From: Pseudomonas versuta
Lineage (GTDB): Bacteria > Pseudomonadota > Gammaproteobacteria > Pseudomonadales > Pseudomonadaceae
Direction: 5' to 3'
Length of the DNA: 64,000 nucleotides
Assembly (NCBI RefSeq): GCF_001294575.1
Contig: NZ_CP012676.1
Location: forward strand, 434,001 to 498,000
The translations under genes were made by a program, and so were the position numbers. The first letter of the stretch is position 1. Every line of letters starts with the position of its first letter. Below the pieces are notes generated by a model. The model was not told the origin of the DNA. It saw nothing but the letters and a program-made list of their open reading frames with translations, and did no database searches. This document shows positions 55,743 through 64,000 of the stretch, in pieces.

Positions 55743-57458
55743 TCAGCGACTGATGCGCGCCTGAAGGAAGGCAAGGACATCGGCAACGGGCAGGGCTTGC
55801 GCCTCTGCTTCGGTGCGGCTCTTGTATTCCAGGTTACCTTCGGCAAGGCCGCGGTCGCTGACGACGATCCGGTGCGGGATGCCGATCAGTTCCATGTCGG
55901 CGAACTTGATGCCGGGGCTGGTTTTTTTGTCGCGATCGTCCAGCAGTACTTCATAACCGGCGGCCGTCAGTTGGGCGTAAAGGTCATCAGTTGCCTGGCG
56001 AACAGCTTCGGTTTCGTAACGCAGTGGCACCAGTGCCACCTGGAAAGGTGCCAGGGCATCACTCCAGATAATGCCGCGCTCGTCATTGTTCTGCTCGATG
56101 GCAGCTGCCACCACGCGGGAAACGCCGATGCCGTAGCAACCCATTGTCAAAGTCACAGGCTTGCCGTTTTCGCCCAGCACTTGGCATTTCATCGCTTCGC
56201 TGTACTTGGTGCCCAGCTGGAAGATATGACCGACTTCGATGCCGCGCTTGATTTCCAGTGTGCCTTTGCCGTCCGGGCTCGGGTCGCCGGCAACCACGTT
56301 GCGCAGGTCGGCAACGGTTGGTACAGGCAGATCGCGTTCCCAGTTCACGCCGAAGTAGTGCTTGTCGTCGATGTTGGCACCGACACCGAAGTCGCTCATC
56401 AGCTCGACCGAGCGATCAATGATGCACGGCAGTGGCAGGTTCAGCGGGCCCAGGGAGCCAGCGCCGGCGCCAATGGCGTCACGCAGTTCTGCGTCCGAAG
56501 CCATGGTCAGCGGGCTTGCTACCAGCGGATGGTTGCCGGCCTTGATTTCGTTCAGTTCGTGATCGCCACGAATGACCAGCGCGATCAGTTTGCCTTCTTC
56601 GGCAGCATGCACGATCAGGGTTTTGACGGTTTTCTCGATCGGCAGGTTGTAGCCTTCTACCAATTGAGCAATGGTCTTGGCGTCAGGCGTATCGACCAGG
56701 CGCAGTTCTTCAGTGGCTGCTGCGCGCGCGGTTTCGCTCGGGATGGCTTCGGCTTTTTCGATGTTGGCCGCGTAGTCCGAACCGTTGCTGAACACGATGT
56801 CATCTTCGCCAGAGTCGGCCAGCACGTGGAATTCGTGGGAGCCGGCACCGCCGATGGAGCCGTTGTCCGCTTCAACCGGGCGGAAGTTCAGGCCCAGGCG
56901 CGTGAAGACATTGCAGTAAGCCTGGTGCATACGGTCATAAGTGACCTGCAGCGAAGCGCTGTCTGCGTGGAACGAATAGGCGTCCTTCATGATGAACTCG
57001 CGGCCGCGCATCAAACCGAAGCGCGGGCGGATTTCATCACGGAATTTGGTCTGGATCTGGTACAGGCTGATCGGCAACTGTTTGTAGCTGTTCAGCTCAT
57101 TGCGGCACAGGTCGGTGATGACTTCTTCATGGGTCGGGCCCACGCAGAATTCGCGACCGTGGCGATCTTTAAGGCGCAGCAGCTCGGGGCCGTACTCTTC
57201 CCAGCGGCCGGATTCCTGCCACAACTCAGCCGGTTGAATGCTCGGCATCAGCACTTCGAGAGCGCCAGCTGCGTCCATTTCTTCGCGAACAATGGCTTCG
57301 ACCTTGCGCATGATCCGCAGGCCCATGGGCAGCCAGGTGTACAGGCCCGAAGCAAGTTTACGAATCATGCCGGCGCGCAGCATCAGCTGATGGCTGATGA
57401 CGACCGCGTCGGAAGGCGTTTCTTTCTGTGTGGCGAGCAAATATTGACTGGTGCGCAT
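55743..57458 (-). CDS. proS: Prolyl-tRNA synthetase ProS
   Basis: Class II aminoacyl-tRNA synthetase of 571 residues, charging tRNA-Pro. Motif 1 (about 64-80, [20 protein letters not shown]), motif 2 ([25 protein letters not shown]), the INS editing domain (about 225-400) that hydrolyses Ala-tRNA-Pro, and motif 3 ([19 protein letters not shown]) are all present. This is the bacterial ProS type with editing domain. The ATG at 57458 ([20 protein letters not shown]) matches other ProS starts; the frame is open 14 codons upstream. Confidence 0.97.
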   Translation of the reverse strand: MRTSQYLLATQKETPSDAVVISHQLMLRAGMIRKLASGLYTWLPMGLRIMRKVEAIVREEMDAAGALEVLMPSIQPAELWQESGRWEEYGPELLRLKDRHGREFCVGPTHEEVITDLCRNELNSYKQLPISLYQIQTKFRDEIRPRFGLMRGREFIMKDAYSFHADSASLQVTYDRMHQAYCNVFTRLGLNFRPVEADNGSIGGAGSHEFHVLADSGEDDIVFSNGSDYAANIEKAEAIPSETARAAATEELRLVDTPDAKTIAQLVEGYNLPIEKTVKTLIVHAAEEGKLIALVIRGDHELNEIKAGNHPLVASPLTMASDAELRDAIGAGAGSLGPLNLPLPCIIDRSVELMSDFGVGANIDDKHYFGVNWERDLPVPTVADLRNVVAGDPSPDGKGTLEIKRGIEVGHIFQLGTKYSEAMKCQVLGENGKPVTLTMGCYGIGVSRVVAAAIEQNNDERGIIWSDALAPFQVALVPLRYETEAVRQATDDLYAQLTAAGYEVLLDDRDKKTSPGIKFADMELIGIPHRIVVSDRGLAEGNLEYKSRTEAEAQALPVADVLAFLQARISR

Positions 57459-57560
57459 GGTTAGTCGTTGCCGTGCTGATGACTTGAAATGACTGGGCAT
57501 TGTACGGCCGGGATGTGTTGCCGTACAGGGCAGGCGGGGGAGCGGGGTGCTCCCCGGTAA

Positions 57561-59105
57561 TTACGGGTTTTTTTCGAGATTGACCACAGGGTTCAGGCGT
57601 GCGCGGCGGCTCTCCTGATACCAGTGCAAACTGATCAGCAGCAGCGTGGGTATACCCATGACGGCAGTGATGATGAAGAAGTTGTGGTAACCGAACTTTT
57701 CGACCATGACCCCTGAGTAGCCGCCCATCAGGCGCGGCAGCAGCAGCATGATTGAGCTGAGCAGGGCGTATTGGGTGGCAGAGAACTTGAGGTTGGTAAG
57801 GCTCGACAGGTACGCCACAAACGCCGAAGTCGCGAGGCCGGAGCTGAAGTTGTCGAGAGAGATGGTGACAATCAGCATTTTCAGGTTGGGGCCCATATCG
57901 GCCAGCAGCATAAACAGCAGGTTAGTACCGGCCGAAGCGGCACCGCCAATCAGCAGTATCGGCAAAATGCCGAAGCGCACGATCAACAGGCCGCCCATGC
58001 CGGCGCCAACCAGAGTCATGATCAGACCGAAAATCTTGCTCACGCCTGCGATCTGATCTTTGGTAAAGCCCTGGTCGATATAGAACACGTTGGCCATGAC
58101 ACCCATGACGGTGTCCGACATGCGATAGGTGGCGATCAGGCCAAGCAGCAGAAAGGCCTGCCAGCGATAACGCAGGATAAAGTCGTTGACCGGTGTCAGT
58201 ACCGGCGCCAGCCCGCGACGTCCGATGGACGACAGGCAGAGCACGGTGAGCAGGGTGTAGAGGATCGCACGCAGGAAGGCCCGGTCTTCCAGCACCAGGT
58301 TCATTGGGCTCACACCTTCAAACAACACCCCGGCAAAATCGGTGTTATAGAGCTGGGTGAACATGGCCGGCACTGAGACCAGCAGCACGATCAGGACAAA
58401 AACCGATGCCAGCTGGTGGCCAAAACTGTAGCGACCTGCCTGGAGCTGGGTGCGCAATGGCACCGGCGGCTCGCGCATGAAAAAGGTGGTCAGCAGCGCC
58501 GGCACCATCAGCAGCCCGAACAGCACATAAGTGCCGGTCCAGGCAGAGTGCTTATAGTTGAAGCCCGTTGAGCCGAACCCTTCGGCAAAAAACAGGGCGC
58601 CAGCAGTGGCCAGCAACGCGGCCACCCGATAGCCGGACATATAACTGGCCGCCAGTGCGGCCTGACGGCTGTCGTCGGCAATTTCCAGGCGATAGGCGTC
58701 CACGGCAATGTCTTGCGTTGCAGAGGCGAAGGACACAACAACAGCAATGGCTATCAGCCACGAAAGATGTTTTTGCGGGTCGCAAAAGCCCATGCCGATC
58801 AGGCCGAGGATCACCAGGGTCTGAGACAGCACCAGCCACGAGCGGCGTCGACCCAGTTTTCCGAGCAGCGGCAGGCGCCATTGATCGAGCAGCGGCGACC
58901 ACACCCATTTAAAGGCATACGCCAGGCCGATCAGGCTTGCATAACCAATGGTTTCTCGAGCCACACCGGCTTCGCGCAACCACACAGAAAGCGTTGAGAA
59001 CACCAGCATGTACGGTAAACCGGCGGCAAAACCGAGCAGCAACAGTACAAGGGTTGAGGGGCTGGAATAGGCAGCTAGCGCTTCGCGCCAGGTTTTACGG
59101 GGCAT
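57561..59105 (-). CDS. ampG: Muropeptide permease AmpG
   Basis: A 514-residue inner-membrane MFS transporter importing anhydro-muropeptides for cell-wall recycling; in Pseudomonas this feeds AmpR-controlled beta-lactamase induction. N-terminal SSPSTLVLLLLGFAAGLPYM, LIGLAYAFKWVWSPLLDQWR and ATQDIAVDAYRLEI are AmpG signatures; about fourteen helices. The length fits (E. coli 491, P. aeruginosa larger). It lies upstream of proS on the same strand with its own start at 59105. Pseudomonas has two AmpG-like proteins (AmpG and AmpP); from the sequence AmpG is more likely. Confidence 0.88.
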   Translation of the reverse strand: MPRKTWREALAAYSSPSTLVLLLLGFAAGLPYMLVFSTLSVWLREAGVARETIGYASLIGLAYAFKWVWSPLLDQWRLPLLGKLGRRRSWLVLSQTLVILGLIGMGFCDPQKHLSWLIAIAVVVSFASATQDIAVDAYRLEIADDSRQAALAASYMSGYRVAALLATAGALFFAEGFGSTGFNYKHSAWTGTYVLFGLLMVPALLTTFFMREPPVPLRTQLQAGRYSFGHQLASVFVLIVLLVSVPAMFTQLYNTDFAGVLFEGVSPMNLVLEDRAFLRAILYTLLTVLCLSSIGRRGLAPVLTPVNDFILRYRWQAFLLLGLIATYRMSDTVMGVMANVFYIDQGFTKDQIAGVSKIFGLIMTLVGAGMGGLLIVRFGILPILLIGGAASAGTNLLFMLLADMGPNLKMLIVTISLDNFSSGLATSAFVAYLSSLTNLKFSATQYALLSSIMLLLPRLMGGYSGVMVEKFGYHNFFIITAVMGIPTLLLISLHWYQESRRARLNPVVNLEKNP

Positions 59106-59147
59106 GGACTCGAGTCTGCCTCTGATTGCGGAATCAAAGGGCGCACT

Positions 59148-59522
59148 CTAACCGCAGTGCTCTATCGGGCGCCAGCCATGGCGTTGTAAATCCACGCGAC
59201 TATTCACAATGCTCAAGCCTTCGCTGCGTAAACGGGCCCGTTGTTCATCCCCGGACGGACTACCTGCAGGCAGACTGATGCGCCCGCCCGCGGCCAGTAC
59301 CCGATGCCAGGGCAGGCGAGAGCCTTCGGGCAACTGGCTGAGCGTGCGCCCGACCCAGCGCGCTGCCCGGCCCAGGCCTGCCAGCTCGGCGAGCTGCCCA
59401 TAAGTCACCACGTAGCCTGCGGGCACCTGCATTAATGTCGAATAGAGTGCCGTGCGGCGGATTTCAGCTGCCGACAGCGGCACTTCATTGGCGTTTTCCA
59501 AGGGTGAGATTCTCTGCGTCAT
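59148..59522 (-). CDS. Alkyltransferase-like protein (MGMT family without the reactive Cys)
   Basis: A 124-residue MGMT-type DNA-binding protein. In active O6-alkylguanine transferases the motif is PCHRV; here it is PWHRVLAAGG with Trp72 in place of Cys, the mark of alkyltransferase-like proteins (as E. coli Atl/YbaZ). These bind O6-alkylguanine and pass the lesion to nucleotide excision repair. The helix-turn-helix with the Arg finger is VTYGQLAELAGLGRAARWVG. Starts ATG 59522. Monocistronic, between ampG and a divergent DUF481 gene. Confidence 0.88.
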   Translation of the reverse strand: MTQRISPLENANEVPLSAAEIRRTALYSTLMQVPAGYVVTYGQLAELAGLGRAARWVGRTLSQLPEGSRLPWHRVLAAGGRISLPAGSPSGDEQRARLRSEGLSIVNSRVDLQRHGWRPIEHCG

Positions 59523-59663
59523 GACTTGAAAAATATTCCGGGCTGTCTTTAAGCAGGGCTGATCAAGGAACTACCCGGGTATGAGCCGGTCTTCCTATGC
59601 CATGGGCATTTCTATCCGGATAATGCCGGCATCTTTTCGCAAATCTGAGTTTCGCACCTGCTT

Positions 59664-60677
59664 ATGTTGTCCAGAACCCTGTTATGCCTTGCCGTCTTGA
59701 ATGTGTCCACGCCTTTGCTTGCCGATACGGTGTGGTTGAAAAACGGCGACCGCCTGAGCGGCAAGATCAAAGTGTTTGATGGTGGCAAATTGCTTATTCA
59801 GACCGATTACGCCGGGGCCGTTCCCATTGACTGGAAGCAAGTCAAAACCCTGGAAAGCGACCAGGAGTTGCTGGTCAAGCAGGATGCCTATGTCGGAGAG
59901 AAGGCCAAGTCGTTAACGGCGGCAGAAGACGGCAAGGTCACTCTGGCCAACGGGGAAGCGCCTAAAACGGTAGAGCTGGCCAGCATCCAGCAGATCATCA
60001 AGCCCAAGCCAGTGATTGAAGACCTGGTCTGGAAGGGTAACGTTGATGTCGCGCTGGACTACAAGCGTGCCGAGAAAAAGACCGATGACTACGATATTGA
60101 CTTCAAGACCACTGCTCGTCACGGGGCCTGGCGCCACCACGCCGAAGGTGAATACAACCGTGAGTTCCAGAACGACGTTGTGACCACTGATAACTGGAGT
60201 GCCGAATACGCACTTGACCATTTCATTGACGAAAAATGGTACTGGCAAGGCCGTCTGACCTACAAACGCGACGAGGTGGAAGATATTTCCCGCCAGCGCA
60301 CAGTGGGTACGGGCCCGGGCTACCAGTTCTGGGATGATGAATTGGGCGCCTTTTCGCTGGGCTCACTGTTGAACCGTACGGACTATGAATACTCCGACGG
60401 CAAGAAGGACAACTTCTACTCCCTTGCCATGAAGTGGGACTACAACCGGTACTTGATGGGCAAGACGGTTTCGATTTTTACCAGCGGAGAGCTCGGCAAG
60501 CCTCTGGAAGGCGCATCGGATTACAGTCTCGATGCTGAAATCGGCCTGCGTTACAAAGTCACCGAATGGGCTTCGCTTAACCTCAAGGCGGAAAAAGACC
60601 TGATCGGCTCCGGCAGTGGTACGGACAATGCCCTTAACAAAACCCGCTACAGCGCGGGTTTTGGCGTGTCATGGTGA
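59664..60677 (+). CDS. DUF481 outer-membrane beta-barrel protein
   Basis: A 337-residue exported protein: signal peptide MLSRTLLCLAVLNVSTPLLA, an N-terminal periplasmic beta domain (about 21-115, VWLKNGDRLSGKIKVFDGGK) and a DUF481 barrel (about 120-337) of alternating strands ending in SAGFGVSW with the C-terminal aromatic residue used for outer-membrane insertion. Function of the family is not settled; some members are salt-stress induced. No partner genes are seen. A partial REP follows. Confidence 0.85.
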   Translation: MLSRTLLCLAVLNVSTPLLADTVWLKNGDRLSGKIKVFDGGKLLIQTDYAGAVPIDWKQVKTLESDQELLVKQDAYVGEKAKSLTAAEDGKVTLANGEAPKTVELASIQQIIKPKPVIEDLVWKGNVDVALDYKRAEKKTDDYDIDFKTTARHGAWRHHAEGEYNREFQNDVVTTDNWSAEYALDHFIDEKWYWQGRLTYKRDEVEDISRQRTVGTGPGYQFWDDELGAFSLGSLLNRTDYEYSDGKKDNFYSLAMKWDYNRYLMGKTVSIFTSGELGKPLEGASDYSLDAEIGLRYKVTEWASLNLKAEKDLIGSGSGTDNALNKTRYSAGFGVSW

Positions 60678-60698
60678 TTTTGTAGTCGCCGGGTTTCA

Positions 60699-60764
60699 CT
60701 GTGGGAGCTGGCTGCCTGCGATCTGGATAACCCGCGGGTCTAATGCTCATCGCGAGCAAGCGCC
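60699..60764. repeat. Partial REP pair after the DUF481 gene
   Basis: ctgtgggagctggctgcctg (from 60699) and an inverted half, atcgcgagcaagcgc, ending near 60764. The outer part of the second arm is lost, so this copy looks degraded. Confidence 0.55.
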
Positions 60765-60785
60765 TTCATACAGAGAGCGGGCCGG

Positions 60786-61544
60786 TTAGATCCGTAGCCC
60801 GCCATCAAGCTCCAGAATCCGCCCGCTGTAGTAGTCATTCTCTAAAATGTACGCCGCCGAATGGGCGATTTCTTCGACTTTGCCCATGCGCTTGAGCGGA
60901 ATGCCGGCAGTCATCTTTTCAAGAGCTTCGGGTTTCATGCCCAGGGTCATTTCTGTTTCGATGAACCCGGGAGCAATCCCGGCAACGCGAATTCCGTAAC
61001 GTGCCAGTTCCTTGGCCCAGGTGACGGTCGCAGCTGCTACTCCGGCCTTGGCCGCCGAGTAATTGGTTTGCCCGACGTTACCTGCGCGCGATATGGACGA
61101 AATATTGATGATCGCGCCCTGCTGGTTCAGCTCGATCATCTTTGCCGCCACCTCACGGGTGCACAGGAAAACACCGGTCAGATTGACGTCGATCACGGCT
61201 TGCCATTGCGCAAGGCTCATCTTGGTCATAACGCCGTCCTTGACCTTCAGCAGCAGCCCGTCGCGCAAAATGCCGGCGTTATTGATCAGGCCATTAATGG
61301 CACCAAAATCATCTGCAATCTGGGCCACAGTCTGGGTAACCTGCTCCTCATCCGCGACATTGCACAGATACGCCCGGGCCTCAACGCCATGTGCCTGGCA
61401 AGCGGCTATGGCTAGTTCGAGTTTTTCCGGATTCAGGTCAACCAGTGCCAGTCTGGCGCCCCTGGCCGCCATATACTCGGCCATGGCCCGACCTAGTCCT
61501 TGGCAACCGCCAGTGATAATGATTACTTTGTCTTTCAGTTGCAT
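60786..61544 (-). CDS. SDR-family oxidoreductase (FabG-like)
   Basis: A 252-residue NAD(P)-dependent short-chain dehydrogenase. Cofactor motif [24 protein letters not shown] at 88-91, and the catalytic set Asn121, Ser150 (NISS), Tyr162 and Lys166 (YSAAK) are in place; PGFIETEM follows. Most like 3-oxoacyl-ACP reductase FabG, but the genuine fabG is normally in the fab operon, so the substrate here is unknown. ATG 61544 has GAGG upstream. Divergent from the HugZ-like gene. Confidence 0.85.
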   Translation of the reverse strand: MQLKDKVIIITGGCQGLGRAMAEYMAARGARLALVDLNPEKLELAIAACQAHGVEARAYLCNVADEEQVTQTVAQIADDFGAINGLINNAGILRDGLLLKVKDGVMTKMSLAQWQAVIDVNLTGVFLCTREVAAKMIELNQQGAIINISSISRAGNVGQTNYSAAKAGVAAATVTWAKELARYGIRVAGIAPGFIETEMTLGMKPEALEKMTAGIPLKRMGKVEEIAHSAAYILENDYYSGRILELDGGLRI

Positions 61545-61643
61545 AACAGCCCTCGGCAGCAATTCAGAGAGAGTCCTTGCAGGCCTTTGAAATGCGCCCT
61601 GAACTCGTCCGTTTCGACGGATTTTTTATTAAGGAGTCATAAG

Positions 61644-62369
61644 TTGAGCGTTGAAGCTGCCAAGCATGCCCGAGAATTACTGCTCAAGGAATACCGTGGA
61701 GCTTTGTCCACGCACTCCAAAGCCATGCCGGGTTTTCCCTTCGGTTCAGTGGTTCCTTATTGCCTGGATGAGCAGGGGCGGCCACTGATTCTGATCAGCC
61801 GGATTGCCCAGCACACCCACAACTTGCGCAAGGACCCCAAGTGCTCGCTGATGGTGGGCGAGCGTGGTGCCGAAGATGTTCAGGCGGTTGGCCGCCTGAC
61901 ATACCTGGCTGAAGCCGAGCAATTGACCGAGACTGCGGCCATTGACGCCGCCGCCGAGCGCTATTACCGCTACTTCCCCGAATCGCGCAGCTATGACACC
62001 GCCCATGATTTCGATTTTTGGGTGCTGAATCCGGTTCGCCATCGTTATATCGGTGGGTTTGGCGCCATTCACTGGCTCGAGCAGGTCACGTTGCCCAATC
62101 CGTTTGCCGCAGACGCCGAGCAACGAATGATTGAGCACATGAACAGTGATCATGCCAGCGCCATTGCGCATTACGTCAAGCTGGCCGGTTTACCCGTGAC
62201 GGAGCCTGCCCGGATGGTCGGTATCGACAGTGAAGGCATGCACTTGCGTATTGGCGACGGCCTTTACTGGCTGGGTTTTGCGCAGACCTGCAATACTTCG
62301 ACACAAGTACGCGAAGCCCTGGTTTTTCTGGCTCACGCGCAGCAATGGCCGAAAAAACAGACGGCATAG
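61644..62369 (+). CDS. HugZ-like FMN/haem-binding split-barrel protein with DUF2470 domain
   Basis: A 241-residue protein with an N-terminal pyridoxamine-phosphate-oxidase-like split barrel (about 8-150, STHSKAMPGFPFGSVVPYCL, RIAQHTHNLRKDPKCSLMV) and a C-terminal DUF2470 domain (EQRMIEHMNSDHASAIAHYV). Family members include haem-degrading HugZ; haem use here is possible but unproven, and no haem uptake genes are nearby. The start is a TTG at 61644 with a strong AAGGAG seven bases upstream; no ATG or GTG fits the family N terminus (SVEAAKHARELLLKEYRG). Confidence 0.8.
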   Translation: MSVEAAKHARELLLKEYRGALSTHSKAMPGFPFGSVVPYCLDEQGRPLILISRIAQHTHNLRKDPKCSLMVGERGAEDVQAVGRLTYLAEAEQLTETAAIDAAAERYYRYFPESRSYDTAHDFDFWVLNPVRHRYIGGFGAIHWLEQVTLPNPFAADAEQRMIEHMNSDHASAIAHYVKLAGLPVTEPARMVGIDSEGMHLRIGDGLYWLGFAQTCNTSTQVREALVFLAHAQQWPKKQTA

Positions 62370-62440
62370 CCTTGAATTCAGGAAGGCGCGCCGTCATCTA
62401 AGCTGGGTTGGAAGATATTCTTCCGGAGAGGAATCATTCG

Positions 62441-62914
62441 ATGCGCGCTTTTCTATTGCTCTTTCTGTTGTTTCCAGTGCTAGAGCTGTATGTCTTTTTC
62501 AAGGTCAGCACCGCTATCGGGTTTTTCCCTGCGTTGCTGCTGATCATTGCCGGCTCCATGCTCGGAGTTCTGGTGGTACGCGTTGCCGGTCTGGCCACAG
62601 CTCTGCGGGCGCGAGAAAGCCTGAGTCGCGGCGAGTTGCCGGCCCAGCAAATGCTTGAAGGCTTGATGCTGGCCCTAGGTGGCGGTCTGATGGTACTTCC
62701 GGGCTTTATCAGTGATATCGCAGGTCTGTTGCTGCTGTTCCCGCCCGTGCGTCGTTTTCTGGTCAACCGTCTGCGCAAGCGGGCAGAAGAGCAGGCCATT
62801 CGTCAGCGTGCATTTGCCGATGATTTTGCGGCGGCCAGCCGACCGGGTACTCATCAGCCTTTGGGTCGAGAACCGAACGTGATTGAAGGCGAGTTCGAAC
62901 ATCGCGACAAGTAA
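62441..62914 (+). CDS. fxsA: Membrane protein FxsA
   Basis: A 157-residue inner-membrane protein whose E. coli homologue lowers phage T7 exclusion by F plasmid when overproduced; normal role unknown. Two or three hydrophobic segments: MRAFLLLFLLFPVLELYVFF, FFPALLLIIAGSMLGVLVVR and GGGLMVLPGFISDIAGLLLL, then a charged cytoplasmic tail with NVIEGEFEHRDK. GGxxMxxPGFxSDxxG is the family signature. Next to groES, the same neighbourhood as in E. coli and other pseudomonads. ATG 62441 follows GGAGAGG. Confidence 0.9.
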   Translation: MRAFLLLFLLFPVLELYVFFKVSTAIGFFPALLLIIAGSMLGVLVVRVAGLATALRARESLSRGELPAQQMLEGLMLALGGGLMVLPGFISDIAGLLLLFPPVRRFLVNRLRKRAEEQAIRQRAFADDFAAASRPGTHQPLGREPNVIEGEFEHRDK

Positions 62915-62930
62915 GGTTTTAACGTTTTCC

Positions 62931-62960
62931 ACACGGCACCCAGGGTGCCGTGTTTGTTTT
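62931..62960 (+). terminator. Terminator after fxsA
   Basis: A ten-base stem (acacggcacc / ggtgccgtgt) with a three-base loop and ttgtttt after it, 16 bases after the fxsA stop, separating fxsA from groESL. Confidence 0.85.
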
Positions 62961-62998
62961 CTGGCGTTACACAGGGCTAAAAAATTCAGCGGCGTGCC

Positions 62999-63025
62999 CT
63001 TGTAATCAGTTGATACGCCCTTATG
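62999..63025 (+). promoter_or_regulatory. Candidate heat-shock (sigma-32) promoter of groESL
   Basis: CTTGTA (62999-63004), 13 bases, then CCCTTATG (63018-63025). The first matches the sigma-32 -35 (CTTGAA) at five of six bases with the correct preceding CC; the -10 (CCCCATNT) match is only partial. It is about 130 bases before groES, as expected for a heat-shock leader. Confidence 0.5.
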
Positions 63026-63156
63026 TAACGGACACCGCAGGGTTTTGCTGGCAACAGCAGGTACCTTTAAGCGAATCGCACCCGGCATTTCCGGACTTGC
63101 AAACCCCGTCGGTATAAACATCGGCCGATGAACACCACAATTAGGAGAGATCGACA

Positions 63157-63450
63157 ATGAAGCTTCGTCCTCTGCATGACCGCGTCGTAATCCGTCGCAG
63201 CGAAGAAGAAAAGAAAACCGCTGGCGGTATCGTTCTGCCGGGTTCAGCTGCCGAAAAAGCCAACAGCGGTGAAATCATTGCCGTTGGTACTGGTCGCGTT
63301 CTGGACAACGGTGAAGTACGTGCGCTGGCTGTGAAAGTGGGTGACAAGGTTGTGTTCGGCCCTTACTCCGGCAGCAACACTGTAAAAGTCGACGGCGAAG
63401 ACCTGCTGGTTATGGCTGAGAACGAGATTCTCGCTGTAATCGAAGGCTGA
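63157..63450 (+). CDS. groES: Co-chaperonin GroES
   Basis: A 97-residue protein, seven copies of which cap GroEL and close its folding chamber. [20 protein letters not shown], the mobile loop [20 protein letters not shown] and [19 protein letters not shown] are typical. Strong site TAGGAGAG upstream of ATG 63157. groEL follows after 49 bases in the same transcript. Confidence 0.98.
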   Translation: MKLRPLHDRVVIRRSEEEKKTAGGIVLPGSAAEKANSGEIIAVGTGRVLDNGEVRALAVKVGDKVVFGPYSGSNTVKVDGEDLLVMAENEILAVIEG

Positions 63451-63487
63451 TTTACCGCTCCTTTTCCCGTTACTACAAAGTATTTAA

Positions 63488-64000
<513 letters not shown>

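Noticed and set aside
55797..57464. A 555-codon plus-strand frame
   Set aside because: Antisense to proS, whose synthetase motifs are complete; long shadows are common in GC-rich genes.

Overview
The window is a chromosomal segment of a Pseudomonas, most likely from the P. fluorescens lineage. I infer this from gene content and order: mutS-fdxA, recA-recX, erdR-dgkA, finR-fpr, mprF-acvB, dinB, proS and groESL. The complete protocatechuate (pca) operon with PcaR-type operators, a TtgABC/MexAB-OprM-class pump with its TetR repressor, and many Pseudomonas-type REP palindromes point the same way. The species cannot be fixed from sequence alone. Base composition looks like that of an ordinary Pseudomonas throughout, with no large island.

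Layout. 1-2180 (minus): the start of a branched-chain amino acid ABC transporter (braC, partial braD) with a hairpin between the two genes. 2543-9336: a DUF2288 protein, a membrane MHYT-GGDEF-EAL cyclic-di-GMP protein, the RNA polymerase recycling ATPase RapA, two small unknown proteins and a 36-residue protein resembling the cbb3 oxidase subunit CcoM, preceded by an Anr/FNR box. 9481-11508: a Pit phosphate transporter and a small unknown protein. 12183-20499: the protocatechuate branch of the beta-ketoadipate pathway, pcaR-pcaK-(broken pcaIJ)-pcaF-pcaT-pcaB-pcaD-pcaC. The 3-oxoadipate CoA-transferase genes are reduced to an out-of-frame C-terminal remnant. 20628-27284: ttgABC and divergent ttgR around a palindromic operator. 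27703-29033: an intact ScoAB-type CoA-transferase that might stand in for the lost PcaIJ.

29242-36085 holds fdxA, mutS, a LexA/S24-type repressor, a holin with a LexA-like box, a CinA/PncC protein, recA and recX. The mutS-cinA interval is a known site of tailocin/prophage clusters in P. fluorescens; here only regulator and holin are left. 36237-46275 carries housekeeping and RNA-modification genes: LOG protein, a PA3611-like secreted protein, tapT, erdR, dgkA, finR/fpr, trmO, DUF1456, a pseudouridine-synthase homologue lacking the catalytic Asp, a GNAT and rimO. 46566-52505: kup and the mprF-acvB lipid aminoacylation pair. 52725-53464: three initiator tRNA genes, each with its own promoter and terminator. 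53640-62914: dinB with a LexA box, a lipoprotein, proS, ampG, an alkyltransferase-like protein, a DUF481 outer-membrane protein, an SDR, a HugZ-like protein and fxsA. The window ends in groES and partial groEL.

Themes. DNA damage is well represented: recA and dinB have near-identical LexA boxes, the holin a third, and mutS, recX and the alkyltransferase-like protein are close by. Aromatic catabolism is represented by one operon with an apparent lesion at the CoA-transferase step. Most of the rest is core genome. The points most worth following are the pcaIJ lesion, the collapsed tailocin locus, the Anr-box ccoM gene, the Asp-less pseudouridine synthase and the three autonomous initiator tRNA units.
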